From an uncultured Verrucomicrobia subdivision 3 bacterium (GTDB lineage: Bacteria > Verrucomicrobiota > Verrucomicrobiae > Limisphaerales > UBA11358), in the NCBI GenBank assembly GCA_903921455.1, contig CAIXPZ010000162.1:1-40584 (forward strand): a stretch of DNA of 40,584 nucleotides, written 5' to 3'. The position numbers and the translations under genes are program-made. Under the pieces are notes generated by a model, which was given only the letters and a program-made list of their open reading frames with translations, had not been told where the DNA came from and did no database searches. This document shows, one piece after another, positions 8,018 through 14,568 of the stretch. Within the stretch, counting starts at the first letter, position 1; each line of letters starts with the position of its first letter.

Positions 8018-9493
8018 CTACGGACCGCCATTGTGGCAATCAATGCAGGACGGATTGTCATCCAGATCACCACCGGGATGGACAAATTTCTGGCCGGCCG
8101 GAGCGAGCTTTTCAAGTTCGGCGCCGGCGCCTTGCGCGAGAATGGTGTGACAGGTATTACAATCGTTAGCCTTGATGGTCAGCTTGCGATCCTCGGTCTT
8201 GTGCAGGCCGTCATGGCAGCGGAAGCAACCGGGGAAAATCATGTGGCCCACGTTGTCAGGATACGAGCTCCAGTTGGCCTTCATCTCGGGGAAGAAATTA
8301 TCGGCGTAAATCTGTTGAATCGTCGCGGTGGCGGCGGGGAGATTCGTATTGTTCGGATATTTCGCCGCCAGCCCGCTGGCGATGCCGGCCTTGGCCTCAT
8401 CCTCGGTGGCGTAGGGCCGCGTGAGCATGAAAACAGCGTTCGTCTTGATCCACGGCAACGCGGGACTGATCTTGCCCAGCGCCATGGCCTGATTCACGGC
8501 CTTCTCGGGCGAGAGATAGCGGTGCGACGGACGATTATGGCAATCCATGCAATCCATCGTGCGCAGGTCAAGCTTGGCAATGTCATTCGTGAAGTTCTTC
8601 GTCTTGAACACGGTGACTTTGCCCGTCGCATCGGTGACGCGCACCCACGGGATCTTCTGGCGGGCGGCGTCGGTGGCGACATATTCCACCTTGTTGCCGG
8701 GAATATTATGCCAGTGAATGCCGCCGACGGGTCCGCGATTCGGGTCGCTGCCACCAATCTTCAGGAGGAGACGGATGGAATAGGGCGAATTGGAGGCGTC
8801 GCTCTGGAAATAATTAAACGTGCGGTCGAGGTTGCCGACGAAGGATTGCGGCCAATGACATTCCTCGCACGTGTCGCGCGCGGGCCGGAGGTTCTTGATC
8901 GGCGTGCCGATCGGACGCGGGTATTTGTTGAACGCGACGGAATACATCTGATAAGAACCGGAGATCTTGGATTTCACGAACCACGAAACCCCCTTACCGA
9001 CGTGACATTCCACACAGGCGACGCGCGCATGCGGGCCGTGGTCGTGCGTGGTGAGTTCCGGCTTCATCACCTTGTGGCAGGTCTCGCCGCAGAAGGTGAC
9101 GGACTCGGTAAAATTGAAGGCGTTGTAGGAACCGATGGCGGAGAGCAGCAAAAACACCACGCTGCCCGCGATGAATGTCACGAGCACCCGGCGGTCACGC
9201 GGGCGGTTCAAATCAATCTGCAGGGAGGTCGGCCCCACGCCGTGAGCCCGGCGACGGCGTTCCAGCCACGCGCCGCCAAATGTAAGCACAATGCCACCGA
9301 TAAGAAAGGCGGGCACACCGATGTAAGTGAGAATGCTGACGTAGGGATTGGAGAACTTGGCGATCGCATCGAGAACAAAGAGCAGCAGGAAGGAAAACAG
9401 CGCGCCGACAGCCACCACCACGCCGATGAAACTAATCCAGTTGCGAAAGACAGAGAGGCGCGTGGGGGACGACGAATGTTTATCAGTATTCAT
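8018..9493 (-). CDS. Membrane-bound seven-haem c-type cytochrome (NapC/NirT-like)
   Basis: A 491-residue protein with three membrane spans at about residues 20-43, 53-76 and 103-121, then a large periplasmic part with seven haem c sites: CGETCH (135-140, a CX3CH form as in NapC/NirT proteins, followed by KVMKPE), then CX2CH sites CVECH (160), CEECH (209), CMDCH (315), CFRCH (423), CNTCH (445) and CIDCH (483). The first part fits quinol-oxidising NapC/NirT cytochromes that pass electrons to periplasmic partners; the extra four-haem C-terminal part is larger than in classic four-haem NapC. ATG 9493 (MNTDKHSS) is chosen over TTG 9499. A monohaem cytochrome gene lies upstream on the same strand. 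No terminal reductase gene is visible nearby. Confidence 0.9.
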   Translation of the reverse strand: MNTDKHSSSPTRLSVFRNWISFIGVVVAVGALFSFLLLFVLDAIAKFSNPYVSILTYIGVPAFLIGGIVLTFGGAWLERRRRAHGVGPTSLQIDLNRPRDRRVLVTFIAGSVVFLLLSAIGSYNAFNFTESVTFCGETCHKVMKPELTTHDHGPHARVACVECHVGKGVSWFVKSKISGSYQMYSVAFNKYPRPIGTPIKNLRPARDTCEECHWPQSFVGNLDRTFNYFQSDASNSPYSIRLLLKIGGSDPNRGPVGGIHWHNIPGNKVEYVATDAARQKIPWVRVTDATGKVTVFKTKNFTNDIAKLDLRTMDCMDCHNRPSHRYLSPEKAVNQAMALGKISPALPWIKTNAVFMLTRPYATEDEAKAGIASGLAAKYPNNTNLPAATATIQQIYADNFFPEMKANWSSYPDNVGHMIFPGCFRCHDGLHKTEDRKLTIKANDCNTCHTILAQGAGAELEKLAPAGQKFVHPGGDLDDNPSCIDCHNGGP

Positions 9494-9537
9494 AGCCAAA
9501 GCGGATGGGGACAGAACCGGGGTTAAGAGACATTCAA

Positions 9538-9610
9538 TTGCTGGCCGGCGGCACTAACGCCGGAATACGCGCAGATTTTCACTGCGACCGGGAAACCCGC
9601 CGGCCAGCAA
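9538..9610. repeat. 14-bp perfect inverted repeat between the two cytochrome genes
   Basis: TTGCTGGCCGGCGG (9538-9551) and CCGCCGGCCAGCAA (9597-9610) are exact inverted copies separated by 45 bp. Neither strand has a T-tract after the stem, so it is not a typical terminator. Being in the spacer of a probable two-gene transcript, it could stabilise or process the mRNA, or bind a regulator; this is inference. Confidence 0.6.
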
Positions 9611-9629
9611 CCCAAACAAGGACAAACTA

Positions 9630-9974
9630 TTACTTCTTCAAACCGCGAATGTAGGCCAAAAGCGCCTTCACATCGGCGTCGGCCAGCGGCGTTTCCGCGC
9701 CGGTGACGAACGGTTTCATGAGCGTCTTGCCGTCGTCGGACTTCAGACCCTCGGAGATGGCCTTGATGGCGGCGTCATCCTTGATGTCGGCCTGCACCTT
9801 GGCGTCGGTGAAATCCTTCGCACCGAGTTTCGCGCCCATCTTGGTGTCGCCCTTGCCTTCGGCTCCGTGGCACTTGGCGCAGAGGGTATCCCAGTTTTCC
9901 TTGGCATCGGCACCCTTCGCGGTGAGCGTGGTGACCAAGCCAAGCATGGCAGCTAACAGAATCATTTTTTTCAT
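9630..9974 (-). CDS. Small exported monohaem cytochrome c
   Basis: A 114-residue protein: a signal peptide (MKKMILLAAMLGLVTTLTAKG), then a class I cytochrome c domain with haem site LCAKCHG near residue 32 and an axial Met candidate in KTLMKPF near residue 84, ending in the usual helix ADVKALLAYIRGLKK. It should be a soluble periplasmic electron carrier. ATG 9974 is chosen because GGAGAA precedes it at good spacing; the frame extends to 10064 without a signal-like start. The membrane seven-haem cytochrome follows 136 bp downstream, so electron transfer between the two is plausible. Confidence 0.9.
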   Translation of the reverse strand: MKKMILLAAMLGLVTTLTAKGADAKENWDTLCAKCHGAEGKGDTKMGAKLGAKDFTDAKVQADIKDDAAIKAISEGLKSDDGKTLMKPFVTGAETPLADADVKALLAYIRGLKK

Positions 9975-10258
9975 CGTCTTATTCTCCGGTTGATTGTTGG
10001 TTGTCGGTGACTGGCACCGGTTACGGGTTAAGATTCGCCCATACCCAGGTTTTAGACCAACCATCTATTGCGCAATGATAGGCATTTTTTGGTGACCCAC
10101 TGTTTCTGATGAATCATGGTGCCGACGTTCCGGACGCGCATCGAGCAAATCAATGTTCGAAATTTTTTTATCAATTAACCCCAGCGCGCGGAACGTGGTC
10201 TATTGAGCCTGTTGATAAAACCGCCTTTGCGTAAGGCAAAACACACAAGAACAAAAAT

Positions 10259-10615
10259 ATGAAAACCAAAACGATTCTATTAACGGCAGTGGTCGGGTTA
10301 GCCGCCGTCGCCGCCAATGCCGGGGTTCACTGGAACATTTCCGTGAGCCTGCCCTTCCCGGTCGTCGTCACGGCCCCGGTGGTCGTCGCCATGCCGCCGC
10401 CCCCCCCGCCCGCGCCACCGGTCATCGTGGAAACAGTGCCGCCCTGCCCCAGTGTGGAATTTGTCTGGGTGCCCGGCGGCTGGTCGTATCGGCCGACCGG
10501 CTATGTCTGGGTGCAAGGCAACTGGTGCCATCGCCCGGCCGGTTACGAACATCATGATTACGCACATCATGAACATTACGAACACCGGCAGGTCGGCTAC
10601 GGCCGCCACTGGTGA
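10259..10615 (+). CDS. Small exported WxxGxW-motif protein with His-rich tail
   Basis: A 118-residue protein with signal peptide (MKTKTILLTAVVGLAAVAANA), a strand-like region, a run of prolines (MPPPPPPAPP), and two aromatic repeats FVWVPGGW and YVWVQGNW matching the WxxGxW pattern of the YXWGXW repeat proteins. The C-terminal tail is rich in His and Tyr (YEHHDYAHHEHYEH), which could bind metal; that is inference. No partner gene is adjacent. A hairpin at 10632-10662 follows the stop. Confidence 0.75.
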   Translation: MKTKTILLTAVVGLAAVAANAGVHWNISVSLPFPVVVTAPVVVAMPPPPPPAPPVIVETVPPCPSVEFVWVPGGWSYRPTGYVWVQGNWCHRPAGYEHHDYAHHEHYEHRQVGYGRHW

Positions 10616-10631
10616 CCAAATGGCAAACCCG

Positions 10632-10662
10632 AACCGGTTGCCGTGAGGAACGGCAGCCGGTT
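10632..10662 (+). terminator. Hairpin after the WxxGxW protein gene
   Basis: AACCGGTTGCCGT (10632-10644) pairs with ACGGCAGCCGGTT (10650-10662) with one T-G wobble and a 5-nt loop. Only three T follow, so termination may be partial. The next gene starts 11 bp later. Confidence 0.55.
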
Positions 10663-10672
10663 TCACCATTCA

Positions 10673-10912
10673 ATGAAGATGAAACTCCGCAGAGTGATGG
10701 CCGGGATGGTGCTGGGACTCGTTTTGATCAGCACCGGCTGCGAGTCCTTGCGCCCCCCCGCCCATGACCGGCAAGCGTGGGAGTCCCAACAGAAACAGGA
10801 AGAGGTCCGGCAGGAATGCGCGCGGGAAAAAGACCCGCTGGGGATGTCGCTTTACCTGGCCTATGTGGGTTATTGTCTGGGAGAAATCGGGTATATCCTG
10901 TCGCAAAAATGA
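10673..10912 (+). CDS. Small lipoprotein, unknown function
   Basis: A 79-residue protein: MKMKLRRVMAGMVLGLVL, then lipobox ISTGC, then a short mature part with a charged helix (QAWESQQKQEEVRQECAREK) and a hydrophobic end (LYLAYVGYCLGEIGYILSQ). The start at ATG 10673 or 10679 gives a normal lipoprotein signal; the longer frame from 10643 would run through the preceding hairpin. No family recognised. Confidence 0.6.
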   Translation: MKMKLRRVMAGMVLGLVLISTGCESLRPPAHDRQAWESQQKQEEVRQECAREKDPLGMSLYLAYVGYCLGEIGYILSQK

Positions 10913-11021
10913 TGACGGAGCAATCTGACACCCCCACGGCTGGCTTCCCTGAATCAGGCAAGCAGATCCAGCCACGAGTCCGCGTTGACCGCAGGCGGGT
11001 CTTTGTGTCAAGATTAGGTAG

Positions 11022-11261
11022 ATGCCTCGACACATCCAAATCATTGCCGTGTTAATCTGTATTGGCTGCCTCGGTTATCTGGTGATCAGCCCCATGGACA
11101 GAACCAGATATTTCCTCACGCGCTATTTCGGCAAAGTGTTATTTCCGCGCCTAGACCCCTACCGGCAACAACAGCGAACCGCGTTTTTCGCCGGCATGGT
11201 GCTGGCCGTCATTCTGAGCGCTGAAATCATCACATTCGTCATCAAGCATTTCAATCACTAG
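11022..11261 (+). CDS. Small two-span membrane protein, unknown function
   Basis: A 79-residue protein with hydrophobic segments at about residues 7-23 (IIAVLICIGCLGYLVIS) and 56-75 (FAGMVLAVILSAEIITFVIK), and a basic loop between them. No family recognised and no strong ribosome binding site, so this is a moderate call based on the membrane pattern and the lack of any competing frame. It is the last gene before the genomic island. Confidence 0.45.
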   Translation: MPRHIQIIAVLICIGCLGYLVISPMDRTRYFLTRYFGKVLFPRLDPYRQQQRTAFFAGMVLAVILSAEIITFVIKHFNH

Positions 11262-11297
11262 CACCAACCACCGTTTTTCACCCGGCTTAAAAACAAG

Positions 11298-11374
11298 AAA
11301 CCCCTGATAAATCAGGGGTTAAATGAAGTGGTGGCAGGACCCAGAATTGAACTGGGGACACAAGGATTTTCAGT
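11298..11374 (-). repeat. Left attachment site: displaced tRNA-Phe 3' half with terminator
   Basis: This 77-bp stretch matches 21451-21527 over its whole length without gaps (66 of 77 identical by my count). It holds the 3' half of a tRNA-Phe on the minus strand: anticodon 3' stem, a T arm CCCAG-TTCAATT-CTGGG, acceptor strand TCCTGCC, A and CCA, then a terminator palindrome around 11299-11320. The identical 18-bp core is 11357-11374 (GACACAAGGATTTTCAGT), which ends in the anticodon loop. There is no 5' half, so it is not a functional tRNA. It marks the chromosomal side of the island's left junction. Confidence 0.85.
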
Positions 11375-11484
11375 GCTTGGGTTACACGTCCAGAACTTCT
11401 CATTCGAATTCACTTCTGTTCAATAAATACGCGGTTGCAAGCCCGTATTTACAGGTTATTATTCACCATAGGAAAATACAGTTT

Positions 11485-12861
11485 ATGACTCTTCAGAATA
11501 TCCAGAGTGGAACAGAAGTGGCACAGAGTGGAACAGAGAAAATCCGGCGGGCGGGCAAGTCTCACGTTGATTACTGGGCACCCCGCCTCAAAAAACGCAG
11601 CTACGAATGGGAGGGCGACACGCTTGAAATCCCCGAGTGGCAGGTTCGCATCGCCCATCTGGGTCGGCGCGAGTGGTTCAACACCGGCACGCCCAACAAG
11701 GCCAGCGCTGCCGAGAAGGCCCGCAAGATTTACCTGTCGTTGATCGGCAAGGGCTGGGAGGCCACCCTCGCCGAATTCAAGCCAGCCATGCAGGTTGCCC
11801 GTGACGGCTGCACCATCGGCGATTTTCTCGACCAGGTAAAAGCCGTCAGCGGCTTGAAACCCGTCACCTTTGAAATCTACGCCCGGAAATTCCGCTCCCT
11901 CGCTGCCGGTGCCTTCGGCATCGACGGCGGCAAGGCCAAGCACGATTACGTCAACGGCGGTCGCAAGGCGTGGCTCAAACGAGTTTGCGACATCCGGCTC
12001 GACCGGCTGACTCCGGAAAAAGTCAACCACTGGAAGGTTGGCGTCTTGAAGGAGGCCAGCAGAAATCCGTTGCAGCTTAAACACGCCAGCGTGACCGTGC
12101 GCAGCGTCCTGCTTTCCAGCAAGGCGCTTTTTTCGCCGAACATCCGGCGGCACCTCACCCTGCGACTGCCTGCTCCCCTGCCCTTTGATGGCGTCACCCT
12201 GCCGGAAGCTGGCAAGTCCCGCTACAAGTCCGAAGTCAATCCGGCTGACCTGCTGACTGCCGCCAAACGCGAACTAGCCGACGGCATACAGGGTGAAAAT
12301 CAACCCGCCAACCCACGCCCGGAATTGTTCAAGATTCTGCTGCTCGCCCTTGGCGCTGGCCTGCGGCGCGATGAGATCGACAAGCTGCAATGGAATCAAA
12401 TCGTTTGGCTGAAAAATAAAATTAGGATTGAGACCACCGAACATGGCGGCACCAAGTCGGCGGAATCCGAGGCCGAAGTGGATGTTGACCCCGGCCTGCT
12501 CGACATCCTGAAAGCCTACCAGCCCGAGCCGAAAAACGGCTCGCCCTTCGTGATTGTGTCGAACGTCAAGCCAAGGCCCCAGTCCGTGGCCAATCATCAT
12601 TATCGCTGCAATCGCCTGTTCAACGAATTGATTGCATGGCTGCGCGCCCACGGTCTGAAATCGCGAAACGCCCTCCATGCCCTGCGGAAAGAATTCGGCT
12701 CGCAGATTTGCGCCCAAGCCGGGATATTCGCCGCCAGCTCCGCGCTGCGGCACAGTTCGATCAATCTCACGCGGGAATACTACGTCGACAAGAAACAGGC
12801 TTCCGTGTTCGCGGTGTCGAAATTGCTAACTAGTTCTGCCGCCCCTGCGGATGTTAAATAA
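11485..12861 (+). CDS. Tyrosine recombinase (island integrase)
   Basis: A 458-residue site-specific recombinase. The C-terminal catalytic domain shows Arg in LALGAGLRRDEID (294/295), Lys324 (HGGTKS), the box HALRK (His398, Arg401), His423 in LRHSSINLTREYY and the likely nucleophile Tyr432. The N-terminal region (about 110-225) fits a SAM-like core-binding domain. ATG 11485 is chosen with AGGAAA upstream; the frame stays open back to 11323 only because it reads through the tRNA-derived att repeat. Codons 8-18 are built from the direct repeats at 11507-11537, so the start of the gene overlaps probable arm sites. It lies directly inside the left att site and most likely catalyses island integration and excision. 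Confidence 0.92.
   Translation: MTLQNIQSGTEVAQSGTEKIRRAGKSHVDYWAPRLKKRSYEWEGDTLEIPEWQVRIAHLGRREWFNTGTPNKASAAEKARKIYLSLIGKGWEATLAEFKPAMQVARDGCTIGDFLDQVKAVSGLKPVTFEIYARKFRSLAAGAFGIDGGKAKHDYVNGGRKAWLKRVCDIRLDRLTPEKVNHWKVGVLKEASRNPLQLKHASVTVRSVLLSSKALFSPNIRRHLTLRLPAPLPFDGVTLPEAGKSRYKSEVNPADLLTAAKRELADGIQGENQPANPRPELFKILLLALGAGLRRDEIDKLQWNQIVWLKNKIRIETTEHGGTKSAESEAEVDVDPGLLDILKAYQPEPKNGSPFVIVSNVKPRPQSVANHHYRCNRLFNELIAWLRAHGLKSRNALHALRKEFGSQICAQAGIFAASSALRHSSINLTREYYVDKKQASVFAVSKLLTSSAAPADVK
11507..11537 (+). repeat. Left cluster of decamer direct repeats (probable integrase arm sites)
   Basis: GTGGAACAGA occurs at 11507-11516 and 11528-11537, with the variant GTGGCACAGA at 11518-11527. Two copies with the same 11-bp spacing and orientation occur at 21377-21397 near the other end. 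They lie 133 bp inside the left core. A role as integrase arm-type binding sites is inferred from position. Confidence 0.65.
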
Positions 12862-12880
12862 TCCGCCTCCTTCATCCACC

Positions 12881-12928
12881 TCGCACCAGCCACTCGGACA
12901 TCATCACTCCGAACTGGTGCGAATTTTT
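12881..12928 (+). terminator. Terminator of the integrase gene
   Basis: TCGCACCAG (12881-12889) pairs with CTGGTGCGA (12914-12922); an inner stem CGGA/TCCG (12895-12898 with 12908-12911) extends the structure, and five T follow (12924-12928). It lies 20 bp after the integrase and overlaps the end of the convergent gene at 12904. Confidence 0.6.
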
Positions 12929-13899
12929 ATATGGTTTTTTTTCACTACTGACTCTTCGCCAAGCCAATTTGAATCAGCCAGCGCCTTACCCGCCAATTCT
13001 AAAGCTGCGTTAGTTTCTGTTTTTGAGTAGCTACGCCGGAATTGTTCGGCGTATTTGAAGCCGAGCGATTTTCTAGCATCGGCGACCGGTGTGGTTGTTC
13101 CGGTGCACATCGCTTCATAGATTGCCACGAACAACTTGCAAAACTTTAATGAATTTTTACCCGCAAGCTTGTCTAGTGCAGAAAAAGCACGCTTACGCCC
13201 GGTTTTATTATTCCCAACGAAACTAGGGAACGCATCTTTCACTAGATAGCTAGGGCAAACTAGCTGAAGCCATTTCTCGCAAAATTGAAGTTCATCGGTG
13301 ACTGACTCAAGTTCCCGTTTGTATTTTAATGATTCACGGCGGCACTGAACCAAGAAATTGGCATAGGGATCAGCGGCGGCATGGGTGTGCGGCTTATGTC
13401 CCTTGTTCCTTGCGGAGCGGATAATTATTTCTGCCTCGTCAACCGGTGGCCGCCACTGCTTGCCAACCCGCCAAGCAGCGGGAATTTTTCCTGACTTCTC
13501 CAACTCGCCTAATTTTCTGCGAACATGCTTTTCCGAGATGTGCAGCCGGTCTGCCAGTTCTCTGATCTGGAAACTGACATGAGGTTTCACTTCGTCGCCA
13601 AGTAATGAAGCGATTGTTTCCGGTCGGCCCTGCCTTGCCCGGCGCGGTGCCGGTTTTCCCTGCCAATAAATTTGATCCACTAGTTCCGCCTCAAATTGCT
13701 TGGCGTTATCCACCAAATCAGCGTCTGAAGCATAATTCGGCAATCCGCCATAATACGGCGGTGCTGACTCCGCTGATAATCTCACCCACGGCTTCCGCGC
13801 CGTGTAGTTCTTGGCTTGCCACATCCAGAAATCCAACGCCATCGCCCTTAATAGTAGCGTAACAAATTTTTTATGCCGGTCGGTTAGAAAGTCGGACAT
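12904..13899 (-). CDS. Island protein with central helix-turn-helix, function unknown
   Basis: A 331-residue basic protein. Residues 108-140 (VSFQIRELADRLHISEKHVRRKLGELEKSGKIP) read as a winged helix-turn-helix, so DNA binding is likely. The N-terminal part is helical with aromatic residues (ALDFWMWQAKNYTARKPW); the C-terminal half is helical and charged. Position opposite the integrase suggests a regulator or replication-related protein of the element, but I do not recognise a family. ATG 13899 (MSDFLTDRHKKF) is chosen; an extension to 13995 has no credible content. The region is more A+T-rich than the chromosomal flanks. Confidence 0.65.
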   Translation of the reverse strand: MSDFLTDRHKKFVTLLLRAMALDFWMWQAKNYTARKPWVRLSAESAPPYYGGLPNYASDADLVDNAKQFEAELVDQIYWQGKPAPRRARQGRPETIASLLGDEVKPHVSFQIRELADRLHISEKHVRRKLGELEKSGKIPAAWRVGKQWRPPVDEAEIIIRSARNKGHKPHTHAAADPYANFLVQCRRESLKYKRELESVTDELQFCEKWLQLVCPSYLVKDAFPSFVGNNKTGRKRAFSALDKLAGKNSLKFCKLFVAIYEAMCTGTTTPVADARKSLGFKYAEQFRRSYSKTETNAALELAGKALADSNWLGEESVVKKNHIKIRTSSE

Positions 13900-13977
13900 T
13901 TCGTTCTGGTGTGTAATTGAGCCATTAAGGTTGAGCCAGCACGTTACTGGCCTGAACAACACAGAACAATAAACACC

Positions 13978-14112
13978 ATGAAACCGAACAAACAAACGGA
14001 AAATCCATCAGGTGACCAAAAACTCCTCACCCGCCGCGAGGTAGCCGAGCGGTGGGCCTGCTGCGAGCATAAGCCTAATCAGTTTATTAAACATCGCAGG
14101 CAGCTTAGGTGA
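13978..14112 (+). pseudogene. Truncated AlpA/excisionase-like HTH gene (5' fragment)
   Basis: From ATG 13978 the plus strand reads MKPNKQTENPSGDQ then KLLTRREVAERWACCEH, then unrelated residues and a stop at 14110. The motif LLTRREVAERW is the start of the winged helix of AlpA/HTH_17 excisionase-type proteins, which should continue with the recognition helix. Here the match ends at about 14065-14070, where the sequence becomes the 3' end of the opposite-strand P-loop gene. I read it as a gene cut by a deletion or recombination. An excisionase of this type would be expected in an integrase-bearing island. Confidence 0.55.
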
Positions 14113-14532
14113 GGTAGTATAGATGTCGGGCAAGGCTTGTATTCCTTGGTGAATGCGAACCATCCGCTCAGCGCTCTGAATATCCTTATATGCCTTAATG
14201 AGACCTTGGATAATTTTGATTATGATGCCGCTATAAATTTCTTTTGAATCGGTGATATGCTGAAAATCGTTGAGCTTAATAGAGACTGGAATAATTGGAG
14301 GTATATCTTCCATTAAAGCTGGCACAATACCAAAAAGGTGATATGCGTGATTTGCTCGCAAGAACATCGTTTTCCCTGAACCCATTCGTCCTTTAATAAT
14401 AGAATTTTCATAGCCGAAAGGATCTTCCAACGCAGGAACAGGATCGACAAAAAGATCTAACACCTCAGCCAGATCGAAGTTATCAGCGTTGCGACTTTGG
14501 AACGGTCTGCTTTCGTATATGGTAGCATTCAT
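14008..14532 (-). pseudogene. Truncated P-loop ATPase gene (5' fragment)
   Basis: A 174-codon frame starting MNATIYESRPFQSRNADNFD. Residues 44-60 contain the Walker A loop in SIIKGRMGSGKTMFLRAN, after a segment DLAEVLDLFVDPVPALEDPFG. Walker B and the rest of an ATPase are missing: the last 20 or so residues are only the complement of the AlpA-like fragment. The gene is therefore truncated at its 3' end. It starts 36 bp after hsdR on the same strand, so the two were probably one operon. Such P-loop proteins often accompany restriction or defence genes, but no specific system can be named. Confidence 0.65.
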
Positions 14533-14568
14533 CTCTTATGTGAGTTTATCCGACTTTCGGTTTAATCA

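Noticed and set aside
8033..9526. A 497-codon plus-strand frame
   Set aside because: Antisense shadow of the seven-haem cytochrome gene in GC-rich DNA.
11330..11374. A second tRNA-Phe gene at the left end of the island
   Set aside because: Only the 3' half is present: no D arm, no 5' acceptor strand and no 5' anticodon stem. It is the displaced att fragment.
11323..11484. A longer N-terminus of the integrase beginning in the att repeat
   Set aside because: The extra 54 codons read through the tRNA-derived repeat and lack family-like residues; ATG 11485 has a ribosome binding site.
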